A DNA stretch of 47,653 bases from Plectonema radiosum NIES-515 (GCF_025753815.1 NZ_JAOWRF010000083.1:1-47653), one strand, 5' to 3'; positions 16,685 to 26,134 are shown, counted from the stretch's first letter. The notes: generated by a model from the letters alone, not told the origin. Numbers and translations are program-made.

Positions 16685-17779
16685 GTGCCGAAATCCGCTA
16701 AGTATTTGCTGATTGGCTCAACCGAGAGTTACAGTGGCAAATCTGCCACTGTTTTAGGTTTGTCGCATCAGCTACAGAAAAAAGGATTAGATATTGCCTA
16801 CGGGAAACCGCTAGGTACAAGTTTGAGTGAATTTGAAGGAAACGTAGTTGAGGAAGATGTGCAATTTATTGCCAACAGCCTCAATTTACCTTCAAACCGG
16901 ATTGCACCAACAATGCTTGCTTTAAATGAAGTCGCTATACAAAAACGCTTCCGTGGAGAAGACAAAACTGATTATCGTGCCTCTTTAGCACAGCAATATT
17001 TACAAATATCTAGAGGGGATTTGGTATTGTTGGAGGGTCCTGGGGATTTGTCAGAAGGTAATTTATTTGGCTTGTCTTTGCCGCAAGTGGCTGATGTTGT
17101 CGATGCGGCTGTGTTGTTGGTATGTCGTTATCAATCGCTGCTTTCAGTTGAGGGGCTGTTATCTGCGAAAGAGCGTGTAGGCGATCGCTTAATTGGTGTT
17201 GTCCTCAATGATATCCCCCCAGCCCAAATAGAAGCTGTTGATACCCAGTTGCGTCCGTTTTTGGAACAACAAGGTATTCCCGTACTCGGAATGTTGCCAA
17301 AAAATGACTTACTACGCAGTGTTAGCGTTGGCGAATTGGTCAAGCAGTTAAAAGCCGAAGTTCTTTGTCGTAGCGATCGCCTAGATTTAATGGTGGAAAG
17401 TCTAGCAATTGGGGCGATGAATGTCAACTCGGCGGTCAAGTATTTCCGCAAACGGCGAAATATGGCGGTAGTTACCGGAGGCGATCGCGTGGAAATTCAA
17501 CAAGCTGCTTTGGAAACCTCCACTCAATGTCTCATCCTTACCGGACAACTCCCACCTCCCCTTTTTATCCTCAATCGCGCTGAAGAACTAGAAATCCCCA
17601 TTTTGTCAGTTGACCTAGACACCCTCACCACCGTAGAAATTGTCGATCGCACTTTTGGTCAAGTGCGCGTCCACGAACCAATTAAAGTTCACTGCATTAG
17701 TCAATTGATGGCTGAACATTTCGACATTAACCGCTTGTTGTCTCAACTCGGCTTAAATCCCGCAGTGGCTTTACCCTGA
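16685..17779 (+). CDS. Phosphotransacetylase-family protein (BioD-like ATPase plus DRTGG domain)
   Basis: The 364-residue protein begins YLLIGSTESYSGKSATVLGL, a P-loop of the dethiobiotin-synthetase-like type, followed by LLEGPGDLSEGNLFGLSLPQ near 112. Residues 210-320 form a DRTGG-type domain (MAVVTGGDRVEIQQAALE, LILTGQLPPPLF). This arrangement equals the N-terminal half of long phosphotransacetylases without the catalytic PTA domain, and is annotated as phosphotransacetylase family in cyanobacteria. The role is unknown. A GTG start is chosen because AAGGAG lies 7 bases before it and the P-loop follows directly. Confidence 0.8.
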   Translation: MPKSAKYLLIGSTESYSGKSATVLGLSHQLQKKGLDIAYGKPLGTSLSEFEGNVVEEDVQFIANSLNLPSNRIAPTMLALNEVAIQKRFRGEDKTDYRASLAQQYLQISRGDLVLLEGPGDLSEGNLFGLSLPQVADVVDAAVLLVCRYQSLLSVEGLLSAKERVGDRLIGVVLNDIPPAQIEAVDTQLRPFLEQQGIPVLGMLPKNDLLRSVSVGELVKQLKAEVLCRSDRLDLMVESLAIGAMNVNSAVKYFRKRRNMAVVTGGDRVEIQQAALETSTQCLILTGQLPPPLFILNRAEELEIPILSVDLDTLTTVEIVDRTFGQVRVHEPIKVHCISQLMAEHFDINRLLSQLGLNPAVALP

Positions 17780-17781
17780 AG

Positions 17782-18249
17782 CTAAATTTGTTCCAACACT
17801 GTGCGGGGCGCTTTTTTCCTAGGATGTAGCAGCAGTCCTTGAACATTATCTGACGACGGTTCGGGAATTTTTCGCTCCAAGTGAGCGGCACAGGGATGAG
17901 ATAAACGGGTAAAATAACCTTCTGTTACCATGCGGCAGTGAGCCTCCAACCTATTTGGTAGGCTGCTGTCTGCTTGTTCCCAATGAACCACCGCAGCTTC
18001 ATCGCACCAAGTTTGAATGTGTTGCATGGCTTGGCGGTGTGCCCCGGAGTTACGATAGTTCTTCATCGCCGACTGATTTTCCCAGGTGGTTATCGTCCAA
18101 TAAGCCCCGTAACCATCTCTGAAAATCTTGCCTTTGAGAAATCCTGAGATATTGATAATTTGCCATGATGAAAGTACATTGTGCCACACAAAAGGTAGTA
18201 GATGGCGAGGGGACTTGAGATGTAAGCGCGTGATGGAAACGAACACCAT
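17782..18249 (-). CDS. ABM/CrtA-like dimeric alpha-beta barrel protein
   Basis: From the ATG at 18249 the protein has 155 residues: VSITRLHLKSPRHLLPFVWH, then GFLKGKIFRDGYGAYWTITTW and SGAHRQAMQHIQTWCDEAAVVHWEQ. This pattern occurs in small proteins related to antibiotic-biosynthesis monooxygenases and spheroidene monooxygenase. The substrate is unknown. The frame is open for 21 more codons upstream, but the internal ATG has AGAGG at 9 bases and starts the conserved part. It is divergent from a PadR regulator with a perfect inverted repeat between them, so PadR control is likely. Confidence 0.7.
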   Translation of the reverse strand: MVFVSITRLHLKSPRHLLPFVWHNVLSSWQIINISGFLKGKIFRDGYGAYWTITTWENQSAMKNYRNSGAHRQAMQHIQTWCDEAAVVHWEQADSSLPNRLEAHCRMVTEGYFTRLSHPCAAHLERKIPEPSSDNVQGLLLHPRKKAPRTVLEQI

Positions 18250-18310
18250 AGTAAAATACCTCTTTTTGCTTGAATCTGGATGTGATTTTTGTGCAACTAA
18301 TCTAATATTC

Positions 18311-18347
18311 AATTAGTTGAATATATTTCTAGTATATTCAACTAATT
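18311..18347. promoter_or_regulatory. Perfect 15-bp inverted repeat, probable PadR operator
   Basis: AATTAGTTGAATATA at 18311-18325 is exactly complementary to TATATTCAACTAATT at 18333-18347, with a 7-base spacer. It lies in the 122-base gap between the divergent monooxygenase-like and PadR genes, and likely covers one or both promoters. The two-fold symmetry suits a dimeric winged-helix repressor. Confidence 0.75.
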
Positions 18348-18371
18348 GCATAGGTCAAGTAAAGAATTGTT

Positions 18372-18902
18372 ATGGCTTTAGCGCACGCGATATTGGCATC
18401 TCTTGTTGACAGTCCTTGTAGTGGGTACGACTTGGCAAAACGATTTGATGGCTCTGTGGGCTTTTTTTGGTCAGCGAGTCACCAGCAGATTTATCGAGAG
18501 TTGTCCAAGCTTGAGGATAACGACTGGATAACTGCCGAGATAATTCTCCAAGAAGGACGCCCAGATAAAAAGCTCTACCGCGTTACAGAGTCGGGACAAC
18601 AGCAGCTTAACGAGTGGATTGCTACTCCTTGTGAACCCACACCAATTAAAGATGATTTACTGGTAAAGCTTTTTGCCGGCTATGTTGCCGATCGCCAGAC
18701 AATATTGGCAGAACTAGAGCATCACCGCAAAGCTCATCAAGAACGATTGTCAACATACAAAGATTTAGAGCAGCGGTGCTTTCAGAATCCTCAACAACTA
18801 CCACAAGCAGAAAAATTTCAGTACCTAACTCTCCTTAATGGCATTCGTTATGAAACGAATTGGCTGGTTTGGTGTGAAGAAGTAACCCAGCTATTAAATT
18901 GA
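18372..18902 (+). CDS. PadR-family transcriptional regulator
   Basis: The 176-residue protein has the PadR winged-helix domain: ALAHAILASLVDSPCSGYDLAKRFDGSVGFFWSASHQQIYRELSKLEDNDWI, the wing GRPDKKLYRVTESGQQQLNEWI, and a C-terminal coiled-coil dimerisation domain (about 100-176). PadR proteins usually repress a neighbouring detoxification gene and let go on binding a small phenolic or hydrophobic ligand. Here the likely targets are its own gene and the divergent monooxygenase-like gene. Confidence 0.93.
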   Translation: MALAHAILASLVDSPCSGYDLAKRFDGSVGFFWSASHQQIYRELSKLEDNDWITAEIILQEGRPDKKLYRVTESGQQQLNEWIATPCEPTPIKDDLLVKLFAGYVADRQTILAELEHHRKAHQERLSTYKDLEQRCFQNPQQLPQAEKFQYLTLLNGIRYETNWLVWCEEVTQLLN

Positions 18903-19001
18903 CCAAGCAAAAAATTGTATTAATCTTTCACCACAAGCAGATTCGTATCTACACTCTGTTTGGTAGAATATCTGGGTTGTTTAATCTGATTCTGTCCATC
19001 T

Positions 19002-19505
19002 TTGAGTCAGTCCATAGACCTTATTAACCTCGATACATTAGCCCAAGAACTGGCAACTATCCAGCAAACAGGTTCTAAACGAATCGCCTTGTTAGGGTCT
19101 CGCCACGTTCCGATTACGCATCAAAGCCTCATTGAGATGATGACCTATGCCCTGGTTTTATCCGGGAATCGAATCATTACCTCTGGTGCCACAGGTACCA
19201 ATTCAGCTGCCATCCGGGGAGCAATGCGGGCTGATGCCAATTTATTAACGGTGATTCTACCCCAAAGCTTGGAACGCCAGCCCAATGAATCCCGCCACCA
19301 ATTAGAACAGGTAATGCATCTGGTTGAAAATCCCAGTAACGATCATCTGTCTCTTGGTGAAGCTAGTTACCTCTGTAACAAGGAAATTGTTTCTCGTTGC
19401 CAACAATTAATTTGTTTTGCTTTTCACGACAGTCGCACTTTGTTGCAAACTTGTGGTGAAGCAGAAGAACAAAGAAAGGTGGTGACACTGTTCTACTTTG
19501 ATTAG
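19002..19505 (+). CDS. DprA/SMF-like Rossmann-fold protein
   Basis: The 167-residue protein contains KRIALLGSRHVP near residue 26, YALVLSGNRIITSGATGTNSAAIRGAMRA near 48, TVILPQSLERQPNESR near 85 and QLICFAFHD near 134. The order resembles the nucleotide-binding core of DprA/LOG-type proteins, without the SAM or winged-helix domains of true DprA. The role is unknown. The start at a TTG is uncertain because no ribosome site or ATG precedes the conserved core. Confidence 0.65.
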   Translation: MSQSIDLINLDTLAQELATIQQTGSKRIALLGSRHVPITHQSLIEMMTYALVLSGNRIITSGATGTNSAAIRGAMRADANLLTVILPQSLERQPNESRHQLEQVMHLVENPSNDHLSLGEASYLCNKEIVSRCQQLICFAFHDSRTLLQTCGEAEEQRKVVTLFYFD

Positions 19506-19754
19506 TCATTAGTTATTTGTACGAGTGTCGTTGGTATGTGTATTTTTCACTAATGACCAATGACTCTTAACTAATGACTAATGACTAACCCTCTTTTATC
19601 ACTCTGGAGAATCAAGCCCTGACGACTGGAAGTCGCAGAGTTTACAGGCACACAAACGCTCGTCCGCATGACTTGGACTAACCTGAAAATAAAGTTTAAA
19701 ATTTACTCTCGCAAGAGTAATAAAAGAGCGCTAATGACTAATGACCAATAACCA

Positions 19755-20147
19755 ATGACTATTTTTTTGTACTCTATCGTAGCCGCTGCGGTGCTAATTT
19801 ACCTGCCGTTTTTGGTGGTGGGTTATGCTCGTATGCGTGTGGGATACGATCAGTCGGCTCCCCGTGCTATGTTTGACAAACTTCCACCCTACGCGCAAAG
19901 AGCTACCTGGGCACATCAAAATTCTTTTGAAGGATTTATGATTTTTGCTGCCGCAGCTTTGATGGCATACGTAACCGGTGTGAATTCTCCTCTCGCAGCA
20001 GTGGCAGCGATCGCCTTTGTTGCGGCTCGGTTGCTATACTCAATCTTTTATATTTTGAATATACCCCTAATGCGATCGCTCATGTTTGCTGTTGGCTCCT
20101 TCAGTTGGGGTACTCTTTTCGCTCTCAGCATCATCCAAGTTAGCTAG
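19755..20147 (+). CDS. MAPEG-family membrane protein
   Basis: The 130-residue protein has four hydrophobic segments (about 4-24, 56-72, 76-95 and 104-125) and the MAPEG pattern PRAMFDKLPPYAQRATWAHQNSFEGFMIFAAA. MAPEG proteins include microsomal glutathione transferases and leukotriene synthases. In cyanobacteria the substrate is unknown. The upstream gap (19506-19754) carries TAATGAC-type repeats and a small TTACTCTcgcaAGAGTAA hairpin near 19700. Confidence 0.85.
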   Translation: MTIFLYSIVAAAVLIYLPFLVVGYARMRVGYDQSAPRAMFDKLPPYAQRATWAHQNSFEGFMIFAAAALMAYVTGVNSPLAAVAAIAFVAARLLYSIFYILNIPLMRSLMFAVGSFSWGTLFALSIIQVS

Positions 20148-20185
20148 GGATTGGTTGTACTGGGAACTGGGAACTGGGAACTGGA

Positions 20186-20282
20186 GACTGGTTGTACTGG
20201 GGACTAGAGAATGAAATAAAATTTTTCCTCACCCTAACCCTAGTCCCTAATCCCTAATCCCTAATCCCTAGTACAACCAGTC
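20186..20282. repeat. Inverted repeat around CCCTAAT direct repeats
   Basis: GACTGGTTGTACT (20186-20198) pairs with AGTACAACCAGTC (20270-20282), and between them lie repeated CCCTAATC units. GGGAACTG units precede it. It occupies the gap between the MAPEG and yajQ genes. Confidence 0.6.
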
Positions 20283-20323
20283 CCTAATTTCCACTACAAT
20301 CAGTCCCTAATCCAAAATGTTCT

Positions 20324-20815
20324 ATGGCTTCTACCTATTCCTTTGATATTGTCAGCGATTTTGACAGACAAGAATTGGTCAACGCCGTCGATCAAGTTGT
20401 CCGAGATGTTAAAAGCCGTTACGATCTTAAAGACTCTCAAACTACTGTCGAATTAGGCGAAGACAATATTACTATCAGCACCGACAGCGAGTTTACCTTA
20501 GAGTCTGTACACACCATCCTGCGCGAAAAAGCCGCCAAGCGCAGTCTCTCTCAGAAAATTTTTGATTTTGGCAAAGTTGAATCAGCCAGCGGAAACCGCG
20601 TCCGTCAAGAAATCAAACTCCAAAAAGGCATTAGTCAAGAAATTGCCAAGCAAATTTCTAAATTGATTCGTGACGAATTCAAAAAAGTACAAGCGTCAAT
20701 TCAAGGTGACGCTGTACGAGTTAGCGCTAAAGATAAAGATGACTTGCAAACTGTAATTCAGCGGTTGAAGCAAGAAGACTATCCGGTGGCTCTACAATTT
20801 ACCAATTATCGGTAA
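20324..20815 (+). CDS. YajQ-family nucleotide-binding protein
   Basis: The 163-residue protein starts [21 protein letters not shown] and continues [25 protein letters not shown] and a C-terminal [19 protein letters not shown], a full-length YajQ. YajQ proteins have two ferredoxin-like folds; in Xanthomonas a member binds cyclic di-GMP and partners a transcription factor. Its role in cyanobacteria is not known. Confidence 0.93.
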   Translation: MASTYSFDIVSDFDRQELVNAVDQVVRDVKSRYDLKDSQTTVELGEDNITISTDSEFTLESVHTILREKAAKRSLSQKIFDFGKVESASGNRVRQEIKLQKGISQEIAKQISKLIRDEFKKVQASIQGDAVRVSAKDKDDLQTVIQRLKQEDYPVALQFTNYR

Positions 20816-20833
20816 ATAAAGTTGGCAGGAGCG

Positions 20834-20862
20834 GTAGAGACGTTCGAGTGGAACGTCTCTAC
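20834..20862. repeat. GTAGAGAC-family hairpin
   Basis: GTAGAGACGTTC (20834-20845) and GAACGTCTCTAC (20851-20862) form a perfect 12-bp stem. Relatives of this hairpin occur at 5774-5800, 23508-23535 and, inside cobN, at 46682-46709. No T-run follows, so it reads as a dispersed repeat more than a terminator. Confidence 0.75.
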
Positions 20863-20964
20863 GGTAAAAGTAGAAAAGCGCAAGAAGCGGAGTTAGTAGT
20901 TAGTAGATGGTGGTTAGTGGTAAATATTAACAACGCTCCAACGCTCTCACGCTCCAACTATCCA

Positions 20965-21519
20965 CTAACCATTCCCGATGCTTTTTTGAAATGCTGGACG
21001 TTGAGTCATCTGCTTGATGTAGTTCGATACAGCTGGGTAAGCGCTCAAATCTAACTTCAGCATCATGGGAATGTAACCCAAAATAGAACCCACTGCTACA
21101 TCAGCAACGGTGAATTCCTTACCTAGTATGAAAGGTTGCTGCTCTAGAATTTGATTCAGGGGAGTCATCAAGCACAGCATTTCTCGCTCTCGACTAGCTT
21201 CGACAAAAATTCCTGTAGCCAAGCTGGAATTGGCAAATAACACCCACTGAGCAATTATTGCGCGTTCCTCTACTGAAGATGGCATTTTGCCATATTTTTC
21301 GGCGAGATACAGCAAAATTGCTCCTGATTCCCAAAGCTGAAAATCTCCGTCTACAATTGCCGGGACTTTCCCCATCGGATTAATTGAGATAAATTCGGGT
21401 TTGCGGTGTTCCCCAGCTTGCATATCAAGCTTGACAAATTCCTAAGGAATAGCCAGTTCTTCTAGATACCACTTGACAATTGATGCGCGACTGCGATCGC
21501 CACCGTAAAGCTTCAACAT
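20965..21519 (-). pseudogene. Glutathione S-transferase interrupted by an in-frame TAG
   Basis: Read from the ATG at 21519 the frame gives MLKLYGGDRSRASIVKWY and LEELAIP, then TAG (21442-21444), then EFVKLDMQAGEHRKPEFISINP and MGKVPAIVDGDFQLWESGAILLYLAEKYG, the standard thioredoxin-like half of a GST, followed by a normal helical C-terminal half. There is no shift of frame; the only defect is one codon, normally Tyr in IPYEF, turned to amber. Translation could restart at ATG 21423 but that product would lack the first beta strand and the glutathione-activating N-terminus. A single-base sequencing error is the alternative. Confidence 0.85.
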
Positions 21520-21639
21520 AATTACCAAAGATAAATGAAGTATCAAGGATGAATGATGAACTGAAGAAGTGGGATACAATCCCTGAGTACCAACCGTGAG
21601 ATTTACCTCATATTTTATACTTCACAGCAATTGAATCTT

Positions 21640-22104
21640 TTAAAGAACTTTGTGCGTGTGGGAATGTTGTTTAACGTTATCTTCCTTGTTAACAACTCGT
21701 TTAGCATTTAGTACCCGCTTGCGCTCAGTGGAATATTTGAAATCTGTATAAGTTGTACCCAGAGGAATCAGGGATTTTGCGATTTCGCGACGCTTGTATG
21801 TGCGAGCAGCTGCAAACGCTCTCGGCACGAATTCCTCTCCAAATTGAGCGTTGACAGGAAAGCCATCTGGTAAATATTGCGTATTTCCATCCAATACAGA
21901 TGCCAAAGTTGTTCCACAAGCCAGCTTATACGAGGTGGGAATACCTTTGAAAATCGCTTCTAAAGCCGCAGAGGGGATAGGTTCTATAACTTCGACTTCA
22001 TGAACTTCTCCATCTTCTTTGATGAAGCACGTAGCCAAGCCGATCACGATGTAATCATCAGTTGCTAAGTCGGGAGCGTTCGCGTAGGAAATTGCAGTTG
22101 TCAT
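21640..22104 (-). CDS. Conserved hypothetical protein
   Basis: The 154-residue protein (YIVIGLATCFIKEDGEVHEVEVIEPIPSAALEAI, then GIPTSYKLACGTTLAS) looks like a real, soluble, cyanobacterial protein, with a basic His/Lys-rich tail (KQHSHTHKVL). I do not recognise the family and no catalytic motif is clear. It stands alone between the broken GST and a long intergenic region. Confidence 0.6.
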   Translation of the reverse strand: MTTAISYANAPDLATDDYIVIGLATCFIKEDGEVHEVEVIEPIPSAALEAIFKGIPTSYKLACGTTLASVLDGNTQYLPDGFPVNAQFGEEFVPRAFAAARTYKRREIAKSLIPLGTTYTDFKYSTERKRVLNAKRVVNKEDNVKQHSHTHKVL

Positions 22105-22618
22105 AAGAAAATTTTCGCTCTTATCTAAAAGTCAGATTCAGAAATTGGGTAGTGGAAAGAAAATTCTTACTTTTTTTGCAAAAATTTCTTCATTGATGTG
22201 AATGATCGCAAATTTTCTGGGAATAATAAACCGTCGAGGTTTTTAGGTTCGCCTAAACCCCTTGAAAAATAAGGGTTGTGTAAATTCATGTTTGAGTTTT
22301 ACATTACCAATTGCTCATACCCAGTATCCCCTTTGTCTCTACAAAGGGCTTGTTGGCATTCTACCAAGTTGTCGCTCTTACTTGTTGACTAGTCTATTGG
22401 ATTGAGAGATTGCTATTTCTGGAATAGGACTTGGGGATGAAGTATCTATTATCAGGTTGAAGCATCAATTATTGGTATAGGGCGAACACTCCTACTTATT
22501 CTTAATACTTGTACTCAAGTACTCATAGACACCTTAATAAGTGACACAGGGACGAGACCACTCTTAACAAGAAAATTATAAGTTGATCTTACAGAGCAAG
22601 AGGCTCAGGCAGGAAAAT
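22105..22618. other. Long intergenic region with one small hairpin
   Basis: No gene is visible. A hairpin TTTTAGGttcgCCTAAA near 22239-22256 is the only structure. The region should contain the divergent promoters of the hypothetical protein and the TPR gene. Its AT content is higher than the coding DNA on both sides. Confidence 0.5.
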
Positions 22619-23329
22619 ATGAATACAAACCCATTTTTAGCATCTGAGAGTGAGCAAAATTATTTAGAAAATATTGTATTAAAGAATACAAAAAATGCTC
22701 GACGACATCAGGCTAACAGTAGCGGGGAATCTGCTAATAAAGACAGTTACTTACGCTCTTGTGCTTTGAGATTAGCCCAAATCGGAGATTACACCGAAGC
22801 GATCGCCCTACTAAGTCAATTAATCAACCGCCATCCCCACAATGCCGTAGACTACAATAACCGGGGGCTGATTTATTTTCAAAGTGGTGAAAGACAAAAA
22901 GCCTTCTGGGATTACAACAAAGCACTACATCTCAACCCCAGGTTAGCTAGCGCTTATAATAATCGCGCAAATTACTACGCGGCTTGTGGAGAATTAACAT
23001 CGGCAATCGCTGACTACGATCGGGCGATTGATTTGCACCCCAGCCATGTTCGGGCACAGATTAACCGAGGCATTACCTTACGTGACTTAGGACAATACGA
23101 AGAAGCAATTGACACTTTTGAGGTAGCATTGCTTTTCGGTCAACTAGAACACCATATTTTAGCTGAACGGGGCAGAACTTATCATCTGTGGGGCGATTGG
23201 AATTATGCGATCGCTGATTATCGCCGCGCTTTGAATCAACTACCGCTCCTAAGCACTCATAAAGATGAACCTAGCTGGCGTTTGCGTTTACAAGTCGAAA
23301 ATTGGTTGGGTGAGTTGCTGTGTTCTTAG
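22619..23329 (+). CDS. Tetratricopeptide-repeat protein
   Basis: From the ATG at 22619 the protein has 236 residues with about five TPR units: GDYTEAIALLSQLINRHPHN, YNNRGLIYFQSGERQKAFWD, YNNRANYYAACGELTSAIAD, INRGITLRDLGQYEEAIDTF and ERGRTYHLWGDWNYAIADYR. There is no signal peptide or catalytic part, so it is a protein-binding scaffold of unknown partner. The frame opens at a TTG twelve codons upstream, but the ATG is preceded by AGGAAAA and is preferred. Confidence 0.85.
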   Translation: MNTNPFLASESEQNYLENIVLKNTKNARRHQANSSGESANKDSYLRSCALRLAQIGDYTEAIALLSQLINRHPHNAVDYNNRGLIYFQSGERQKAFWDYNKALHLNPRLASAYNNRANYYAACGELTSAIADYDRAIDLHPSHVRAQINRGITLRDLGQYEEAIDTFEVALLFGQLEHHILAERGRTYHLWGDWNYAIADYRRALNQLPLLSTHKDEPSWRLRLQVENWLGELLCS

Positions 23330-23671
23330 TCAGAAGAGAAAACACAGTAATATATTCTGACTTTTAAATCCTAACTTTTAACTCCGAGTATTTTTAGGGC
23401 GATCGCGCTTGCTGGAAGTCTGGGGCTATACGTACAAAGCCTGCTTAGGCAGGCTTCAAAAGGTTCAATAAATGGCAATACGGTTCACATAAGCCGAAAA
23501 AACAGTGGTAGAGACACGATTTATCACGTCTCTACATAGCTATGTGGGCGGGTGTTGTACCATTGCAATTAGTTGCTGGTGAAGCGATCGCTGATTCTCA
23601 TTTCCAACCAGGATTACTCCACCGACTCCCGCGACACTCATTACACCCGCGTGCAGATAAAATTAAATGCA
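23330..23671. other. Intergenic region with two palindromic repeats
   Basis: AAGCCTGC/GCAGGCTT with a TTAG loop (23437-23456) and a GTAGAGAC/GTCTCTAC hairpin (23508-23535) lie here. An open frame over 23573-23776 overlaps the end of the next gene on the other strand and is not credible. Confidence 0.6.
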
Positions 23672-24247
23672 TCAATTATGCCAATTGACGTAAGAAAAAC
23701 TTCCGTCCCAATGCTCGTACTTTTCATAACATCTGTCAATCAGATTAATGTAACAGTATTTCCCATGAGCATCTAACTTGATTAACCCTTTCCAGGTTTG
23801 AGGATTAATCACACCATCGGCGGTCATTTGGCAGGATACCTGAAAATCTTTGACAGCAGCAGCAGTTTTTTGTTGAAAGACACCATCGACTGCACCAGAG
23901 TAGTAACCAGCGTATCTTAGTGCCTCTTGAACAGCTTTAACTACCGAACTAGCAGTGCCAACACGCAACCGTGGCAAGCTCCCAGGTCCTTCAGACAAGA
24001 AAGCCCAAGTTTTTGGTCCGACAATGCCATCTACCGGTAAAAAAGTCAGGCATTGCAGGTATTTAACTGCAATTAAAGTGTTTTGATTAAAGTAGCCAGT
24101 TTCTGCCACATTTTGGGGAAACGACGATGCGGTATCAAATTCGCTTAATCGCTGATTGAGAACTTTTTGCATTTGTTTGACCTCTTCACGACTTGCACCT
24201 AATTCTAGGGTCGGTCTGTGGAGAAAACATGGAATTACCCTCACCAT
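23672..24247 (-). CDS. Protein with two peptidoglycan-binding (PG_binding_1) domains
   Basis: The 191-residue protein has two repeats of the peptidoglycan-binding helix bundle: GYFNQNTLIAVKYLQCLTFLPVDGIVGPKTWAFL near residues 50-85 and GYYSGAVDGVFQQKTAAAVKDFQ followed by DGVINPQTWKGL near 110-150. There is no clear signal peptide and no hydrolase domain. The C-terminal 35 residues are rich in aromatic residues and do not match anything I know. It may bind cell wall or act as an intracellular adaptor. Confidence 0.85.
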   Translation of the reverse strand: MVRVIPCFLHRPTLELGASREEVKQMQKVLNQRLSEFDTASSFPQNVAETGYFNQNTLIAVKYLQCLTFLPVDGIVGPKTWAFLSEGPGSLPRLRVGTASSVVKAVQEALRYAGYYSGAVDGVFQQKTAAAVKDFQVSCQMTADGVINPQTWKGLIKLDAHGKYCYINLIDRCYEKYEHWDGSFSYVNWHN

Positions 24248-24608
24248 AATCTAGATATCTCCTTGATGCTTTTTGGCTGATAAAAAAATATCCATATGGT
24301 TTATGCTGATTCCGGAGAATCTTTGGTGTAATTTTTTAGGTGTAGCTTGATGCCTACAGAAAATTAGTATAAATGCCCAAAGTATCCATTGGATTGGTAA
24401 TACATTACCGAAAAGGGGAAAGGGGAAAGGAATTAATTCTTCATCTCCCCCCCTGCTCCTTTTGAGTAGTCAAAATGAAATTAACAAATTTTATACATAT
24501 TAATCTAGAAAATACTGAACCATGAACTTGATAGCCAAGCTATATTAATAACTCACGTCATGTAAATGAAGTGTGCAAGGAGACGGGTGCATTTACTTAC
24601 CATTGAAT
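24248..24608. other. Intergenic region before recQ
   Basis: No gene is visible. A short GGGGAAA direct repeat lies near 24414-24430. The region separates divergent genes and should hold both promoters. I see no defined operator. Confidence 0.45.
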
Positions 24609-26054
24609 ATGAATCAACATCAACCCCCAGATTGGGAAGATGTCCGTGCTGCTTTTCAAAAAATTTGGGGTTATGATGATTTTCGTCCGCCACAAGGAGA
24701 AATCATCCACTGTCTGCTGACAGAAAAGGACGCATTAATTATTATGCCCACAGGTGGCGGAAAGTCTATTTGCTTTCAGTTGCCGGCACTGTTACAAACA
24801 GGATTAACGCTAGTAATTTCGCCGTTAGTGGCCTTGATGGAAAATCAAGTGCAGGAACTACATCAGCGCAACTTGAGTGCAGCACTTTTGCATAGTGAAT
24901 TGCCTTCTAGCCAACGACGTAGGGTTTTGCAAGCTTTGGAACGACAACAGCTAAGATTGCTGTATTTATCGCCAGAAACTTTACTGAGTCCGCCAGTTTG
25001 GGAAAGATTGTGTCAGCCGCAGTTAAAAATTAATGGATTGATATTAGATGAGGCACATTGTCTAGTTCAATGGGGCGACACATTTCGACCAGCTTATCGA
25101 AGATTGGGGGCGGTGCGACCAGCGCTGCTCAAATTCAAACCACAGGGAACACACATCAGCGTAGCCGCTTTTACCGCCACCGCCGATGCTCTGGCTCAAA
25201 AAACTATTAAAGAAGTCTTAAGATTAGAGCAACCAGCGTTTTTTCGTGTTAATCCGTACCGTTCTAATCTTAACCCCAGCGTTCGCATTGTTTGGACTCC
25301 AAGAGGCAGAAAGCAACATTTATTAAAGTTTATTCAAGAACGGAAACAAGAACCTGGGCTAGTTTATGTACGCACTCGGAGAGATAGCGAGAATTTAGCT
25401 GAGTGGTTGACACAAAAGGGTTATTCTACAGCTTCTTATCATGGGGGATTGGGTGCAGAAAAACGCCGTGCAGTAGAAGCGAGTTGGCTAAGTGGAAAAA
25501 TCATGTTTGTTGTTTGTACTTGTGCGTTTGGGATGGGGATAAATAAGCCAGATGTGCGTTGGGTGATTCACTTCCACGCACCGCATTTGCTTTCGGAGTA
25601 TGTGCAAGAAATTGGACGCGCTGGAAGAGATGGGAAACCAGCAGAAGCGTTGATGTTGATTAGTGAACCTACAGGATGGTTAGATCCAGAGGATAAGCAA
25701 AGACAGAAGTTTTTTGAGGAAGTAATGCGATCGCAACAACTTTCCGCACAACAATTAATGAAAAAACTGCCGAAAAAAGGGGAAGTAAATGCAGTAACCA
25801 AACAATTTCCCGATGGTGCTGTTGCTCTTTCTCTTCTCCACAGCAGCGGTCAGTTAAACTGGCTTGACCCTTTCAATTACAGCATTGGAGAAAGCCTTCC
25901 CAAGCAGTTAACGACGCAATTACATGCTGCAAAGCAAATGAATCAATATCTTACTACCAGACAGTGCCGCTGGCAATTTTTGTTAAATGCCTTTGGTTTT
26001 GACAAAGAAGCGGCAAACTGCCAATGTGGACATTGCGATAATTGCAGGAAGTAG
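24609..26054 (+). CDS. recQ: ATP-dependent DNA helicase RecQ (short form)
   Basis: From the ATG at 24609 the protein has 481 residues. It shows FRPPQGEIIHCLL (motif 0), MPTGGGKSICFQLPALL (Walker A), ILDEAHCLVQWG (DEAH, usual in RecQ), FTATAD (motif III), ASYHGGLGAEKR, FGMGINKPDVRWVIHF and QEIGRAGRDG (motif VI), and a zinc-binding CQCGHCDNC at the end. It unwinds DNA 3' to 5' in recombination and repair. The HRDC domain of long RecQ is absent. A GTG twelve codons upstream is possible but the protein likeness starts at the ATG. Confidence 0.92.
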   Translation: MNQHQPPDWEDVRAAFQKIWGYDDFRPPQGEIIHCLLTEKDALIIMPTGGGKSICFQLPALLQTGLTLVISPLVALMENQVQELHQRNLSAALLHSELPSSQRRRVLQALERQQLRLLYLSPETLLSPPVWERLCQPQLKINGLILDEAHCLVQWGDTFRPAYRRLGAVRPALLKFKPQGTHISVAAFTATADALAQKTIKEVLRLEQPAFFRVNPYRSNLNPSVRIVWTPRGRKQHLLKFIQERKQEPGLVYVRTRRDSENLAEWLTQKGYSTASYHGGLGAEKRRAVEASWLSGKIMFVVCTCAFGMGINKPDVRWVIHFHAPHLLSEYVQEIGRAGRDGKPAEALMLISEPTGWLDPEDKQRQKFFEEVMRSQQLSAQQLMKKLPKKGEVNAVTKQFPDGAVALSLLHSSGQLNWLDPFNYSIGESLPKQLTTQLHAAKQMNQYLTTRQCRWQFLLNAFGFDKEAANCQCGHCDNCRK

Positions 26055-26134
26055 TTAGTTCATGGTTGGAGCGTTGATGGTTGGAGCGTTGATGGTTGAT
26101 ATTTATTCACAACTAACCACTATCCACGCTCCTC

